NCBI GenBank assembly: GCA_003599865.1
Contig: QZKS01000047.1
Span: 1 to 64,000, forward strand
Length of the DNA: 64,000 nucleotides
Direction of reading: 5' to 3'
DNA from: Desulfobacteraceae bacterium
Lineage (GTDB): Bacteria; Desulfobacterota; Desulfobacteria; Desulfobacterales; SURF-7
The number at the start of each line of letters is the position of its first letter. Position 1 is the stretch's first letter. Positions 21,125 to 29,982 of this stretch are shown piece after piece. A program made the position numbers and the translations under genes. The notes below the pieces were generated by a model. That model was not told the origin of the DNA, did no database searches, and was given only the letters and a program-made list of their open reading frames with translations.

Positions 21125-21649
21125 TCACGGGTATCGCACTGCAAAAGCCCGGAAATAGTTATCGTTGCTGCGAAAGTCCCAGTGCCCGTAGCCGTATTCA
21201 AAATTGAAGGTCCACGCTGACGAATCCTTTATTTCACCTGCCCACACCCACATGCCGGTTGTCTCCAGCAAAGGCGTCATATTGATTGTACCCACTCCCT
21301 TTTTATACAACGTACTCAATTCATATTTAGTCGGCATCCGCCATTTCCCGCCGGCAACCGTTAAATTTTCGACCCAAGTCTTGGCAGCATCAAAAGTGAT
21401 ATCCTTGTCCGGTCCTGCATACCATTCCAACCCGGTATCTTCATCATGGACCACCCCGTTGGCATATTCGATATAATGGCCATCCCGCCTGATAATTTCG
21501 TAAGTTTTTTTCATTTTTTGCTGCCCGGACACAGACAAGCGCTCTTGTTGTCCGCTATCTGATGTGCCCATATATTTCCGGCAGCCTGTTACATGCGCAG
21601 TGATCAAAATTGTAAACAATAGGGGGATAAAAATTATATTTCTCATCAT
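21125..21649 (-). CDS. DUF1566-like lipoprotein
   Basis: A short exported protein of about 174 residues. The N-terminus is hydrophobic and ends in the lipobox-like VTGC. The body shows the DUF1566/Lcl-like pattern: DTGLEWYAGPDKDITFDAAKTWVENL, GGKWRMPTKYELSTLY, and aromatic residues near the end (WAGEIKDSSAWTFNF), which recall C-type-lectin-like folds. The start at 21649 is chosen because GGAGG stands directly upstream, rather than an upstream in-frame ATG at 21763 that would run into the neighbouring gene. It is the last gene of the ExbB/TonB-like locus. Confidence 0.75.
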   Translation of the reverse strand: MMRNIIFIPLLFTILITAHVTGCRKYMGTSDSGQQERLSVSGQQKMKKTYEIIRRDGHYIEYANGVVHDEDTGLEWYAGPDKDITFDAAKTWVENLTVAGGKWRMPTKYELSTLYKKGVGTINMTPLLETTGMWVWAGEIKDSSAWTFNFEYGYGHWDFRSNDNYFRAFAVRYP

Positions 21650-21722
21650 ACCCTCCTCAGGTAATACTATAGAGCGATTATAAAAGCCGCCCTTTCCATT
21701 AAGGTATGCAATGCGTAAGGAT

Positions 21723-24014
21723 TTACTTCGTTCCCGTTTTTCCCTCAGATGCTTTTGAGTCAATATGCAACAGCCTCATATAATGGAAATCCCGAGGCGA
21801 ATTCGCATGATATAATTTTCGTATCAATGTATGCAAAGGGTGGTTGACGTCAAACACCATCTTGTTGCGCAACGCATCCATATCCGGCATTTGACATAGC
21901 AATAGGCATTCCTCTTTGATCTGTTTCAATTCCAGCAGAAGCTGGTGTAAATTGCCCGGAAATAACCCATGCCCAAAAGGCCGTTTTTCATCCAACGCGC
22001 TTTGGGGCTGTGATAATTGTTTTTCTTCGATGAATGCTGTGAGGGAATCGATATCTTGTACAATTGAAAGGATTTCTTCTCTGGTATGTGTTTTTTCCTT
22101 TGCAAGCCGCTGCTTCAATGGCTGCATGAGTTCGCTGATGCGCATACGGGACTGCCTGTCGATCGGATCATTCTCTGATTCTCCGCTGATCTCTTTTTCA
22201 ATCAAAGCCAGCCGTTCGGATAGTTCCCGCGGAACCTGCTGCAGACCCGGTTGCAATACAATACCGTAAGGCGCGCGCATGATGATTTCAGGAACGGTTG
22301 CCTGCATCCGGGCCAGGTCTTTGTCCGGATACTTATCGTCCTGAACCGCGTAAGCCTTTATCAAATCCGAATTGCGAATCCGATCGGCCTGGATAAAAAC
22401 ATATTTTTTGTATTTTTCAAGATGGCCCAACTCTGCCAGTCGCTGCGCTGTAATAAAATAATTCCGAATATCAAATGGAAAAATTTCCAATGCCTGAATA
22501 CGGCGTGCCAGAGAAAGATCGTACTTCTTCAATCCTTTCTCCCATTGAGCGGATAAAAAGTAAATATCGGACAACAGCTCGGCCGCTTCGACAGCTCCGT
22601 AATAGGCATTGTCGGGAACAATGTCCTGATAGCCGTTATTGACATGGCGTGTAAAAAAATCCAAATACCGGATCAGCGCCTTTTCAAGCAGGGGAATGTT
22701 GATCTGCAAACTCCCGACGCTTTTCGAATCGATATGATGGTCATAGTATAAAGCCGTATCAAGGCTTACATTCATAATGGCCCGCCAGAGTTCATGCATG
22801 GCCGCCAGATATGTTTGCTGGGTTAAAAATCCGTTTTCAAACAGGATGTTTTTGCCTCTACCGATCCGGGCCAGATCATCGAAAAGATCCATCGCCTTAT
22901 CCAATACCGCTTTATCTTCATGCCAGGCATTGCCTTCCCGCCGCTGCAGGACAGGAATCGATCTTAACACCGCCCGTTCCGGCCCTTCGGTATAAAGCTT
23001 TGAAAGAACAAAAGAGAACAGTTGGAGTTTTTTAATAATAACCGTAGACCGGCCATGTGTTGTTTTGGCCATTCCATAGAGCATCTCGTAATGGGAAAGA
23101 CAATCGATCAGACTTTTCTCGATTATGGAAGAATCATTTCCTGACGCAAGCAAATTTTCAAATGACCGACGCTTTTTTTCAGATTCTATAAACTGTACCG
23201 TAAAGCCCAATCGGAAATTATCCGATTCCGGCCCGCTGATACCGCCTGCTATGTGCTCAACCCATTTGCCATAACCCTTGGAAGGCATCCGGGATGATAA
23301 ATTCCAGATGATCACACCCAGCGCGTCTATGCCGGATAATTTGTGTTTGACAATGGCCCGCTGAAGGATGAGATTGGCCAAATTTCGATAAACGTAGGGT
23401 GTACTGCGATAAAAGTCATGCACTCTCGCCGCCGAAGAAGCGTCCCCATTTTCATTTGCAGCGGATTCCATTTTCAATACGACATCCATCCAGAGTTGAA
23501 ATAGATCCTGTACAAATCCCTCGGCATCGTCTTTTTCCATATCGTAATGCGCCTTGATATAGTAGTACCAGAAAGCCATTTCCGGCAAATCGAGTTTGGC
23601 TTTCAGAGGTTCGGAATCCATGGTGTGCAATGCTTTCTCAAGGTATACAAAATCGGAGGTCTTTAGATAAAGAAGCAGTTGGGCGATAGCCAGTTGCCGG
23701 AGAGCTCTGTCCGGGAAAACCTTCGGCACACCGTCTTGCGGAAGGGTATTGACCCGTTTTTCCCATTCTCCCGTAAAACCGGATAACTTCTGATCAAAAA
23801 CTTGAATTTCTTTTTCAGTGATCCATTTTTCAATATCCTGCCGATCATGCCACGTCAACTGATAGGCACTGTCCAGCCACTGGTCCCATGAGCCCTTGAC
23901 CGTGCTTGGCGCGGCCGATACGACCGCCGGCAAGAATAAACCGAACAGGATAGCGATGCGGATTGTTCTGCGGCAATTCAAGTTTTCAATTATTTTCAAG
24001 GCATTCACACGCAT
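21723..24014 (-). CDS. Large exported protein, copy 1, of the ExbB/TonB-like locus
   Basis: About 763 residues with a Sec signal peptide (hydrophobic IAILFGLFLPAVVSAA). The mature part is mostly helical with no family I recognise. It is clearly paralogous to the protein at 26954-29317: both open with WDQWLDxAYQLTW and share ARxPxKGYGKWxEHI-like, GPESDNF and GAVEAAELLSDI blocks in the same order, plus a related C-terminus (HPLHTLIRKLYH versus HPFHTLLRRLYH). I chose the start at 24014 because GAGGAG precedes it by 7 nt. The start lies inside the 3' end of the TonB-like gene, so the two are coupled. Probably periplasmic. Confidence 0.85.
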   Translation of the reverse strand: MRVNALKIIENLNCRRTIRIAILFGLFLPAVVSAAPSTVKGSWDQWLDSAYQLTWHDRQDIEKWITEKEIQVFDQKLSGFTGEWEKRVNTLPQDGVPKVFPDRALRQLAIAQLLLYLKTSDFVYLEKALHTMDSEPLKAKLDLPEMAFWYYYIKAHYDMEKDDAEGFVQDLFQLWMDVVLKMESAANENGDASSAARVHDFYRSTPYVYRNLANLILQRAIVKHKLSGIDALGVIIWNLSSRMPSKGYGKWVEHIAGGISGPESDNFRLGFTVQFIESEKKRRSFENLLASGNDSSIIEKSLIDCLSHYEMLYGMAKTTHGRSTVIIKKLQLFSFVLSKLYTEGPERAVLRSIPVLQRREGNAWHEDKAVLDKAMDLFDDLARIGRGKNILFENGFLTQQTYLAAMHELWRAIMNVSLDTALYYDHHIDSKSVGSLQINIPLLEKALIRYLDFFTRHVNNGYQDIVPDNAYYGAVEAAELLSDIYFLSAQWEKGLKKYDLSLARRIQALEIFPFDIRNYFITAQRLAELGHLEKYKKYVFIQADRIRNSDLIKAYAVQDDKYPDKDLARMQATVPEIIMRAPYGIVLQPGLQQVPRELSERLALIEKEISGESENDPIDRQSRMRISELMQPLKQRLAKEKTHTREEILSIVQDIDSLTAFIEEKQLSQPQSALDEKRPFGHGLFPGNLHQLLLELKQIKEECLLLCQMPDMDALRNKMVFDVNHPLHTLIRKLYHANSPRDFHYMRLLHIDSKASEGKTGTK

Positions 24015-25125
24015 TGGTAAGCTCCTCACAGCGGTCGGTTGCCATCCTTCCTTGCGATGTAAATATGATCACGTTAAAATGTTGAACCGTAAATCGTTCC
24101 GACGGCCAGTAAAATCGATAAATTCCCGTTTTATCAATACACTCCTTCGGATACCCGTTTTTCTTGACCAGTGCCGCCAATTTTATTTTAATTGCCTCTT
24201 CAACCGGCCCACAGGCCTTGAGTTGAATCAATGATACGCCGCTTTCGGCAAACTGGATCTCCGCCGGATCTTTATCCGGCTGTTTTATACCGGCTCTTGT
24301 CGTAACCGGCAGCATTGGATTGTCCGGACCGGCTTGCGCTTCCGGGTATTGATAACGCTCCGTTTTCTGCACTGCGACAGTAATTTCTTCACCCTCGTTA
24401 TAATTCGGTTGCCTATTTTTTACCGACGGCATCCGGGTTGCCTGACTGGAAGTAGAAACCATGTCCCGATTGTTATCGGCGGCGTCTAATGCAAGATCGG
24501 GCATGGTTGGAACCAAACCGTTCCCGACCTCCGCCTTCCGGGCTTCCTGCTGTTTGACGGTTGGGACATGTTCATCCGTATATGTTTTTGTATTCATTCC
24601 GGGCAGCTCAAACTCTTTATCCATATTCAGGCCGGCCTCAAAATCCAGCTCCCTTTTTCTCACCGGTTTGGGTTTAGGCTTGGGTGTTGGCTTGGGCGCC
24701 GGCTCCGGTTGATCAACCGATTTCGGCACGGGCTTGAGCTGTTCCGCAACCGGTTGGGGCGGCAAGGACTGGGGTTGCGGTTTTTCCGCCGGTTGGGGTT
24801 TGGGTATTATTTTTTCAGGAGCCGCCGAATACTGCAGGACTAATTTAAGTTTCCGGTCTTGTACAATTTTCTTTTTGTCGGGATGGCTTTCACGGTAATA
24901 GTGGATTGAAAGCCAGTAATTAAAAAGAACAATCGCCAGGATAACCGCCAGTATGTTCATAAAACGGGTTTGGAATAAAAGCGCCGGTATCCGTTGGATA
25001 AATATCAACCGATCCCCAAAAACCTTACGCCGGTCTTGATTCCAGGCTTCCGGTTCGATCCTGGGCCTGGGCATATGAAGCCTGGCTCCACCCCGGCCAT
25101 AATATTGACTGAAAACCGTTCTCAT
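23986..25125 (-). CDS. TonB-like proline-rich envelope protein
   Basis: A 379-residue protein with a cytoplasmic N-terminus of about 50 residues, one membrane helix (about 54-74) and a proline/lysine/glutamine-rich linker (about 105-156, many KP and QP pairs), the layout of TonB and TolA. The C-terminal domain (about 293-379) is not a standard TonB domain: it holds five cysteines (305, 329, 366, 373, 375) and ends ACECLENN. Its start overlaps the ExbD-like stop by 4 nt. It presumably carries proton-motive force from the channel to an envelope partner. Confidence 0.75.
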   Translation of the reverse strand: MRTVFSQYYGRGGARLHMPRPRIEPEAWNQDRRKVFGDRLIFIQRIPALLFQTRFMNILAVILAIVLFNYWLSIHYYRESHPDKKKIVQDRKLKLVLQYSAAPEKIIPKPQPAEKPQPQSLPPQPVAEQLKPVPKSVDQPEPAPKPTPKPKPKPVRKRELDFEAGLNMDKEFELPGMNTKTYTDEHVPTVKQQEARKAEVGNGLVPTMPDLALDAADNNRDMVSTSSQATRMPSVKNRQPNYNEGEEITVAVQKTERYQYPEAQAGPDNPMLPVTTRAGIKQPDKDPAEIQFAESGVSLIQLKACGPVEEAIKIKLAALVKKNGYPKECIDKTGIYRFYWPSERFTVQHFNVIIFTSQGRMATDRCEELTNACECLENN

Positions 25126-25610
25126 GGGGCTTGGCCTTCATTCCCATCTTTCGGTGTAACGGCAATAACAACTTCTTCATTTTTCCACACCTGCTGAATC
25201 AAAACGTAGGCCGTCAAGAGGTCCTCGGCCCTGGCTGACGGATGGGGCCACAGCACCGGACCGGATACATTGGACGTAAACCTTTCTTTTAATTCCTGAA
25301 GAAGCTGCGATTCGGGTATGCGACCGCTTTCCGCTATTTTGGATGCTCCCCGAAAAGTGATCAGTTGAAATGGCGCGACTTCCTTTTCTTTTGGTTTTCC
25401 GTCCTTTTCATGCAAGATGGTTTCAAAAATAAACAGTCTTAAATGGGTCGTTGCCTTTTGAACTAATTGTTCACCATTTTCCTGGGGCACTTTGGGCAGG
25501 GGAATTTTTTGTATGCGTGTTGCCGGAATCTGGCTATATGAAATCAATAGCAAAAACGCCAGGTCGGCAAAGGAGAAAAGCCATATAAAATTATTTTTTC
25601 TTCCGCTCAT
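25122..25610 (-). CDS. ExbD/TolR-like protein
   Basis: A 162-residue protein with one N-terminal membrane helix (about 8-27, FSFADLAFLLLISYSQ) that keeps an aspartate at residue 16, equivalent in position to the essential membrane aspartate of ExbD/TolR. The rest should be periplasmic and is divergent in sequence. The start at 25610 is one base after the ExbB-like stop codon, so I prefer it to an upstream ATG at 25694 that overlaps exbB by 80 bp. It would form a proton channel with the ExbB-like protein. Confidence 0.78.
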   Translation of the reverse strand: MSGRKNNFIWLFSFADLAFLLLISYSQIPATRIQKIPLPKVPQENGEQLVQKATTHLRLFIFETILHEKDGKPKEKEVAPFQLITFRGASKIAESGRIPESQLLQELKERFTSNVSGPVLWPHPSARAEDLLTAYVLIQQVWKNEEVVIAVTPKDGNEGQAP

Positions 25611-25611
25611 T

Positions 25612-26214
25612 TTATGCTTCCACCGTATCTGTATTTTCCAGGTGATGAAACAGGTTAATACCAACATCAATACAATGGGATGCGCGATTGACAATCCAGA
25701 TTTTCACCAGTTCGATCAGCACAAATCCGGAAAGCGCATACAGGGTGGACAACAGGGCAATGCCCAACCCCTTCGCATTCATCAGCAAGGCACTATCGCT
25801 GCCGGCGTTAAAGACCAAAATCATACCCACGACCGTACCAATGAACCCTATGGGCGGCAGCACGTTGGCATACAATGTAATCGGGCGGATATACCGATTT
25901 TCAAGAAAATTTTCCATGATCTGTTCCGTACTGTCTTCCAACGCCCCCAAAAATATAGGTTCACGGGCCTTCTTATGGGCCACGACCGCATCATGAAGCG
26001 TTTTGGCGGTCAGGATCATGATCGGAATATCAACACTATCCACCGGAGACTGGATCGCTTTTACCAGTTCCTTTTTGGCCTGTTCCATGTTCGCAGCCAG
26101 TTTAAGGTGACGGATGGCCTTTAATCCCGGGCGAAGCCCCCACAGAACCCAACTGATAATGACCAAACCGAAAAACAAGGTGATTTTTGTACCGCCAAAC
26201 ATTAGAATATCCAT
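25612..26214 (-). CDS. ExbB/TolQ/MotA-family proton channel protein
   Basis: A 200-residue membrane protein with three hydrophobic helices (about 11-28, 118-137, 147-175) and the family signature LPPIGFIGTVVGMI at 119-132. A cytoplasmic loop lies between the first and second helices, as in TolQ/ExbB. It is shorter than classical ExbB (about 240). It sits directly upstream of the ExbD-like and TonB-like genes, so the three genes form an energy-transducing module. Confidence 0.85.
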   Translation of the reverse strand: MDILMFGGTKITLFFGLVIISWVLWGLRPGLKAIRHLKLAANMEQAKKELVKAIQSPVDSVDIPIMILTAKTLHDAVVAHKKAREPIFLGALEDSTEQIMENFLENRYIRPITLYANVLPPIGFIGTVVGMILVFNAGSDSALLMNAKGLGIALLSTLYALSGFVLIELVKIWIVNRASHCIDVGINLFHHLENTDTVEA

Positions 26215-26274
26215 AATTTTTAGACCTTTTTATGTATCATGAAAGACTGTCAACAGCTTTCGCCGAATCATGCG

Positions 26275-26913
26275 TCAATCGGTTTCCACGCCTTTGGAGG
26301 AACCGGACCGGGCGGATAGTAAATTTTCAAGATCATGCAACGCATCTTCGATGGTAACTTCGCCTTGATCAAACTGGTTAATCGTTTTTTTCCTCAATTT
26401 TTCCGGAAAATTTTCCTGTATCTGGACAAGCATCTCGCGGGCGGGACGGACATCATCAAAGATCCAGTAAAGATAGGCTTTTATATAATACATTTCGATG
26501 ATCAACCGGCTGTAGTCATCATCCTGCAATGGATGTGTGCGATATAAAATGGGATCTATATACTTCCGGATGTAATCCAGAGTCGGCTTTTGAATCGAAT
26601 TCAGCGTCGTTTGGTCGGCTTGCAGTTTAAAATGAACACAAAACAAACGGAACGCTTCCAAACCCATTTTGGCGGAACGTAATTGTTCGTCGGATACTTT
26701 TTCAGATGGTTTCGAACCGATGGAACCGGGTTCGGACTTTGAATTGTTCGGCATTTCATGGGATGGTGGCTGCTCATTCGATTCAGTGACATTCATCAGC
26801 ACGACACCTGCCGTTTGTTGACGTGCCGGCGTACCTGTTTTGTTTGCACACCCGGTTTTACAAAAAAGCAGAAACATGCATAGAATCAGGAGCGCAATCC
26901 TTTTTCGATTCAT
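26275..26913 (-). CDS. Lipoprotein, copy 1, of the ExbB/TonB-like locus
   Basis: About 212 residues with a lipoprotein-type N-terminus (hydrophobic LLILCMFLLFCKTGC; the lysine in the lipobox is unusual). A low-complexity linker follows, then a helical domain (about 80-205) with FDQGEVTIEDALHDLENLL near the end. This domain is paralogous to the protein at 29362-29982: both have FR-F-HFKxQxDQT, YIxxxIDP and a fused A-Y-x-x-W-I-x-stretch. The start at 26913 is supported by GAGGA upstream. It lies 60 nt before the exbB-like gene. Confidence 0.72.
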   Translation of the reverse strand: MNRKRIALLILCMFLLFCKTGCANKTGTPARQQTAGVVLMNVTESNEQPPSHEMPNNSKSEPGSIGSKPSEKVSDEQLRSAKMGLEAFRLFCVHFKLQADQTTLNSIQKPTLDYIRKYIDPILYRTHPLQDDDYSRLIIEMYYIKAYLYWIFDDVRPAREMLVQIQENFPEKLRKKTINQFDQGEVTIEDALHDLENLLSARSGSSKGVETD

Positions 26914-26953
26914 TTTTTCCTCGTTTATCATAAGCCCGATAGCTGCCTGCCTG

Positions 26954-29317
26954 TTATTCTGTGTTCATCTGGTTTGTTGTGAGCCGTTGCAGCCTGGAGT
27001 TATCCGCCTGGTTTCCCGGTTGCTGCAGGCTGTCCAGGCTAAACGGCACCATGGGATTCTCCCCCTTGAGCACTCTCAAATAGTTAAAATTTTCATGAGG
27101 ATACTCATGATACAACCGACGCAGGAGCGTGTGGAAGGGATGCTTCATCTCCAATATCATGGTATCACGCATTTCTTTTATTTCCGATAGTTTTACCAAA
27201 ATCGACCCTTCGTCTTCTATCTGCTTCAGATCCAGGCTGAATTGATTGAAAAATTTGGAAAAAACAGCAGATCTACCCATGGCTTGATATTGGGCCGGCT
27301 TGGCCTTATCCTGCAAATCACTTATTTCTTTGATGATGCTGTTAATATGACGCAGCTCTTCCAGTATGAGGGTGATCTCCTTTGGTGCAAAAGACTTTGC
27401 AGTCAATTTGTTTCTCATTTTTGTTGCAAAATCATTCATCCTGCCAAGCTTATCCGCGCCGATTTGATGATCCTGAGCTTTTGATGTAAGCTCTTTTAGA
27501 ATGATATCCATTCGATTGGATATCGCATTGGGAATACTGTTCAGTCCGTCCTGGAGAACGATATTATCCGGCGCATATAGTATAATTTTCGGAATTAATT
27601 CCTGTAAAACCTGTAAATCAAAGCCCATATAATTTTCCTTGTTATCCGATGATGCCGCGATGACTTTCGAATTCCGAACACGATAAGCTAACAGGAAAAG
27701 AGACTTTTTATATAATTCAAGGCGACCTAAACCAGCCAGCCGCTTTACCAGAACATAATAATTATGAACATCAAAGGGAAATATTTCAGCCGCCTGGAGT
27801 CGGCGGGCAAGGAATAGGTTATAATTTTGGACGCCATCCGCCCATGAAGCGGCCAAAAAGTGTATATCCGAGAGAAGCTCGGCAGCCTCCACTGCCCCGA
27901 AAAAAGCATCATCAGGGACGATATCCAGATCGCCTTTGGCGGCATAATAGTCAAAGAATGTTAAATACCGGGATAATGCTTCTATCAGCAACGGTATATT
28001 CTGCCGTAATGTGCCGGCTTGTTCCGGATGAATCAACTTCTGATAATAAATCCCCGTATCAATGCAATTGTACATGATCGCCCGCCAAAAATCATGCATC
28101 GCCGCTACATAGATTTCACGATTTAGAAATCCATTCCTTTGCCAATCTTTTTCAAGAATACCGGGACTGGAAAGTTCATAAAACAGCTTAATCGCATCGG
28201 GGACAATTTTTTTAGATTCATGCCACACTTTACCATCCTTGCTTTGCAAAAGAGGAACAGTGACCAGAAAGGATTGTTTCGGACCTTTTTCATACAGCCG
28301 GGACGTAATAAAGGATATCAGATTTAAACGCCTGATTGTTGCCGACGCTTTGCCATGTCCTGTTTTGGCCAGTTCATACAGGAAATCGTAATGCTCAAAT
28401 GTCGAAATCAGGCTTCGTTCGATTGAAGCCCTATCTTTGGCAGCATCGATCAGATCCTCGGTTGTCTGATGCAGCTTTTCCGCTTCTAAAAATAACACGG
28501 TATAGGCAAGATGAAAATTGTCGGATTCCGGACCGTACATCCGGTTGACAATATGCTCGATCCATTTACCATATCCTTTTTCAGGCATTCGTTGTGATAA
28601 ATTCAGGACAATAACCCCCAGGCTATCGATATTGGGCATCCTTCGCTGTACGATGGCCCTGCGGATAATCAAATTGGCCAGATTTCTATAGAGATAGGGA
28701 ATGCTTTGATAATATCCGCGCAGGTTGTTCAAAGAAGATGAGGGACCGAAGCCAAATTGGGCGGATTCCAGCCGCAGGACAACATCGAACCATATACGGT
28801 AGATATCATTTACGAATTCGACCGAGTTACCGCTGATCATATTGTGGTGGGCGCGGATATAAAAATACCAGAAGGCCACTTCCGGCAACTCAATCTTACT
28901 TTTCAAAATTTCCTGATTTGCAGCCGCCAGCGCTTTTTCCAGATGAACCGGATCCGATGACCGAAGATACAAAAGCATCTGCGCAATCGCTAAATGGCGA
29001 TAGGCCGCAACCGGATAGGGTCCGATTTCACCCGGCAATGTTTTTTCAGAAAGCCGCTGTTCCCATTCGTTCGCAAAGACAAGCAATTTTTTGTCAAATG
29101 TTTTCTTTTCGTTTTCTATTATCCAGTCATCAATATCGTTTTGATCAAGCCAGGTCAGTTGATACGCCTGATCCAGCCATTGATCCCATCCGCTTTTACC
29201 GGCACCTTGCGATGCGGCAGGGCAGCATAACAACAGTATGGCTGCAACTACAATTTTCAGGTGTAAATCAAACAGAATGTCCTTCGCGACCCGTATCGTT
29301 AAGACAATTGCATGCAT
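26954..29317 (-). CDS. Large exported protein, copy 2, of the ExbB/TonB-like locus
   Basis: A 787-residue protein with an N-terminal signal peptide (VVAAILLLCCPAASQGA). It is a full-length paralogue of the protein at 21723-24014, with the same opening GWDQWLDQAYQLTW and matching blocks throughout (FWYFYIRAH, YRNLANLI, GYGKWIEHIV, GPESDNFHLAYTV, AVEAAELLSDI, FPFDVHNYY). I see no known catalytic motif; the sequence is helical and may form a repeat-like scaffold. GGGAG precedes the ATG by 7 nt. Confidence 0.85.
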   Translation of the reverse strand: MHAIVLTIRVAKDILFDLHLKIVVAAILLLCCPAASQGAGKSGWDQWLDQAYQLTWLDQNDIDDWIIENEKKTFDKKLLVFANEWEQRLSEKTLPGEIGPYPVAAYRHLAIAQMLLYLRSSDPVHLEKALAAANQEILKSKIELPEVAFWYFYIRAHHNMISGNSVEFVNDIYRIWFDVVLRLESAQFGFGPSSSLNNLRGYYQSIPYLYRNLANLIIRRAIVQRRMPNIDSLGVIVLNLSQRMPEKGYGKWIEHIVNRMYGPESDNFHLAYTVLFLEAEKLHQTTEDLIDAAKDRASIERSLISTFEHYDFLYELAKTGHGKASATIRRLNLISFITSRLYEKGPKQSFLVTVPLLQSKDGKVWHESKKIVPDAIKLFYELSSPGILEKDWQRNGFLNREIYVAAMHDFWRAIMYNCIDTGIYYQKLIHPEQAGTLRQNIPLLIEALSRYLTFFDYYAAKGDLDIVPDDAFFGAVEAAELLSDIHFLAASWADGVQNYNLFLARRLQAAEIFPFDVHNYYVLVKRLAGLGRLELYKKSLFLLAYRVRNSKVIAASSDNKENYMGFDLQVLQELIPKIILYAPDNIVLQDGLNSIPNAISNRMDIILKELTSKAQDHQIGADKLGRMNDFATKMRNKLTAKSFAPKEITLILEELRHINSIIKEISDLQDKAKPAQYQAMGRSAVFSKFFNQFSLDLKQIEDEGSILVKLSEIKEMRDTMILEMKHPFHTLLRRLYHEYPHENFNYLRVLKGENPMVPFSLDSLQQPGNQADNSRLQRLTTNQMNTE

Positions 29318-29361
29318 TGTTATACTCCCTGCAGTGGTCTATTCCGCTAACCGGTAAGCAG

Positions 29362-29982
29362 CTATTGTTTTTTATTTGTATCAGGGCCGATAAGGCCCTC
29401 AAAATCATCCAATGCATCGTCCAGTGAAATCTTCCCCCTGTCAAAATGATGGATCGTAATATCCGGGTGTCTTTGAGGAAAGGTCCGGTTCAGCACCGCA
29501 ATGGTCTTGCGGGCGGAATCTGTTTCATTATGAATCCAGAAAAGATAAGCTTTCATATACAGAAAGGAGGCGATGTAAATTTCGGATGTCGGATCATATT
29601 TGATTTTTTGAAGTTTAAGATGGGGGTCAATATGGTTGGCGATATACTCAAAAGTCGGTTCTCTCAATGACCCCAGCATCGTTTGATCATTTTGCATTTT
29701 AAAGTGATAACCAAAAACCCGAAAGGATTCCAAACCCGTCAACGCGGCCTGCAATTGCTCCACCGACGCAGGTTGATAGTCGACGAAAGCGGATTCCGTC
29801 GTGTCGGTACTGATTTCCCTTACTTGATCATGATTCCGATCCGGTCCGGCTTCCTCTTGCGATGCAGTCAATACGCTCTCAACCTGCCGGTTATCGGATT
29901 TCACCATCTGTCCCTGACAGCCGGCAAGATGGATATATGCCAGGATTGCCATCAGCAACCGAATCATAGCGCTGTTGTTCAT
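29362..29982 (-). CDS. Lipoprotein, copy 2, of the ExbB/TonB-like locus
   Basis: About 206 residues with a canonical lipobox (LAGC) at the end of a hydrophobic N-terminus (MIRLLMAILAYIHLAGC). The mature C-terminal part matches the lipoprotein at 26275-26913 (ESFRVFGYHFKMQNDQT, YIANHIDP, KAYLFWIHNET, DDALDDFEGLI). The start at 29982 follows GAGGA at the right spacing; an upstream in-frame ATG at 30255 would add 91 residues of implausible sequence. It is the first gene of the locus. Confidence 0.75.
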   Translation of the reverse strand: MNNSAMIRLLMAILAYIHLAGCQGQMVKSDNRQVESVLTASQEEAGPDRNHDQVREISTDTTESAFVDYQPASVEQLQAALTGLESFRVFGYHFKMQNDQTMLGSLREPTFEYIANHIDPHLKLQKIKYDPTSEIYIASFLYMKAYLFWIHNETDSARKTIAVLNRTFPQRHPDITIHHFDRGKISLDDALDDFEGLIGPDTNKKQ

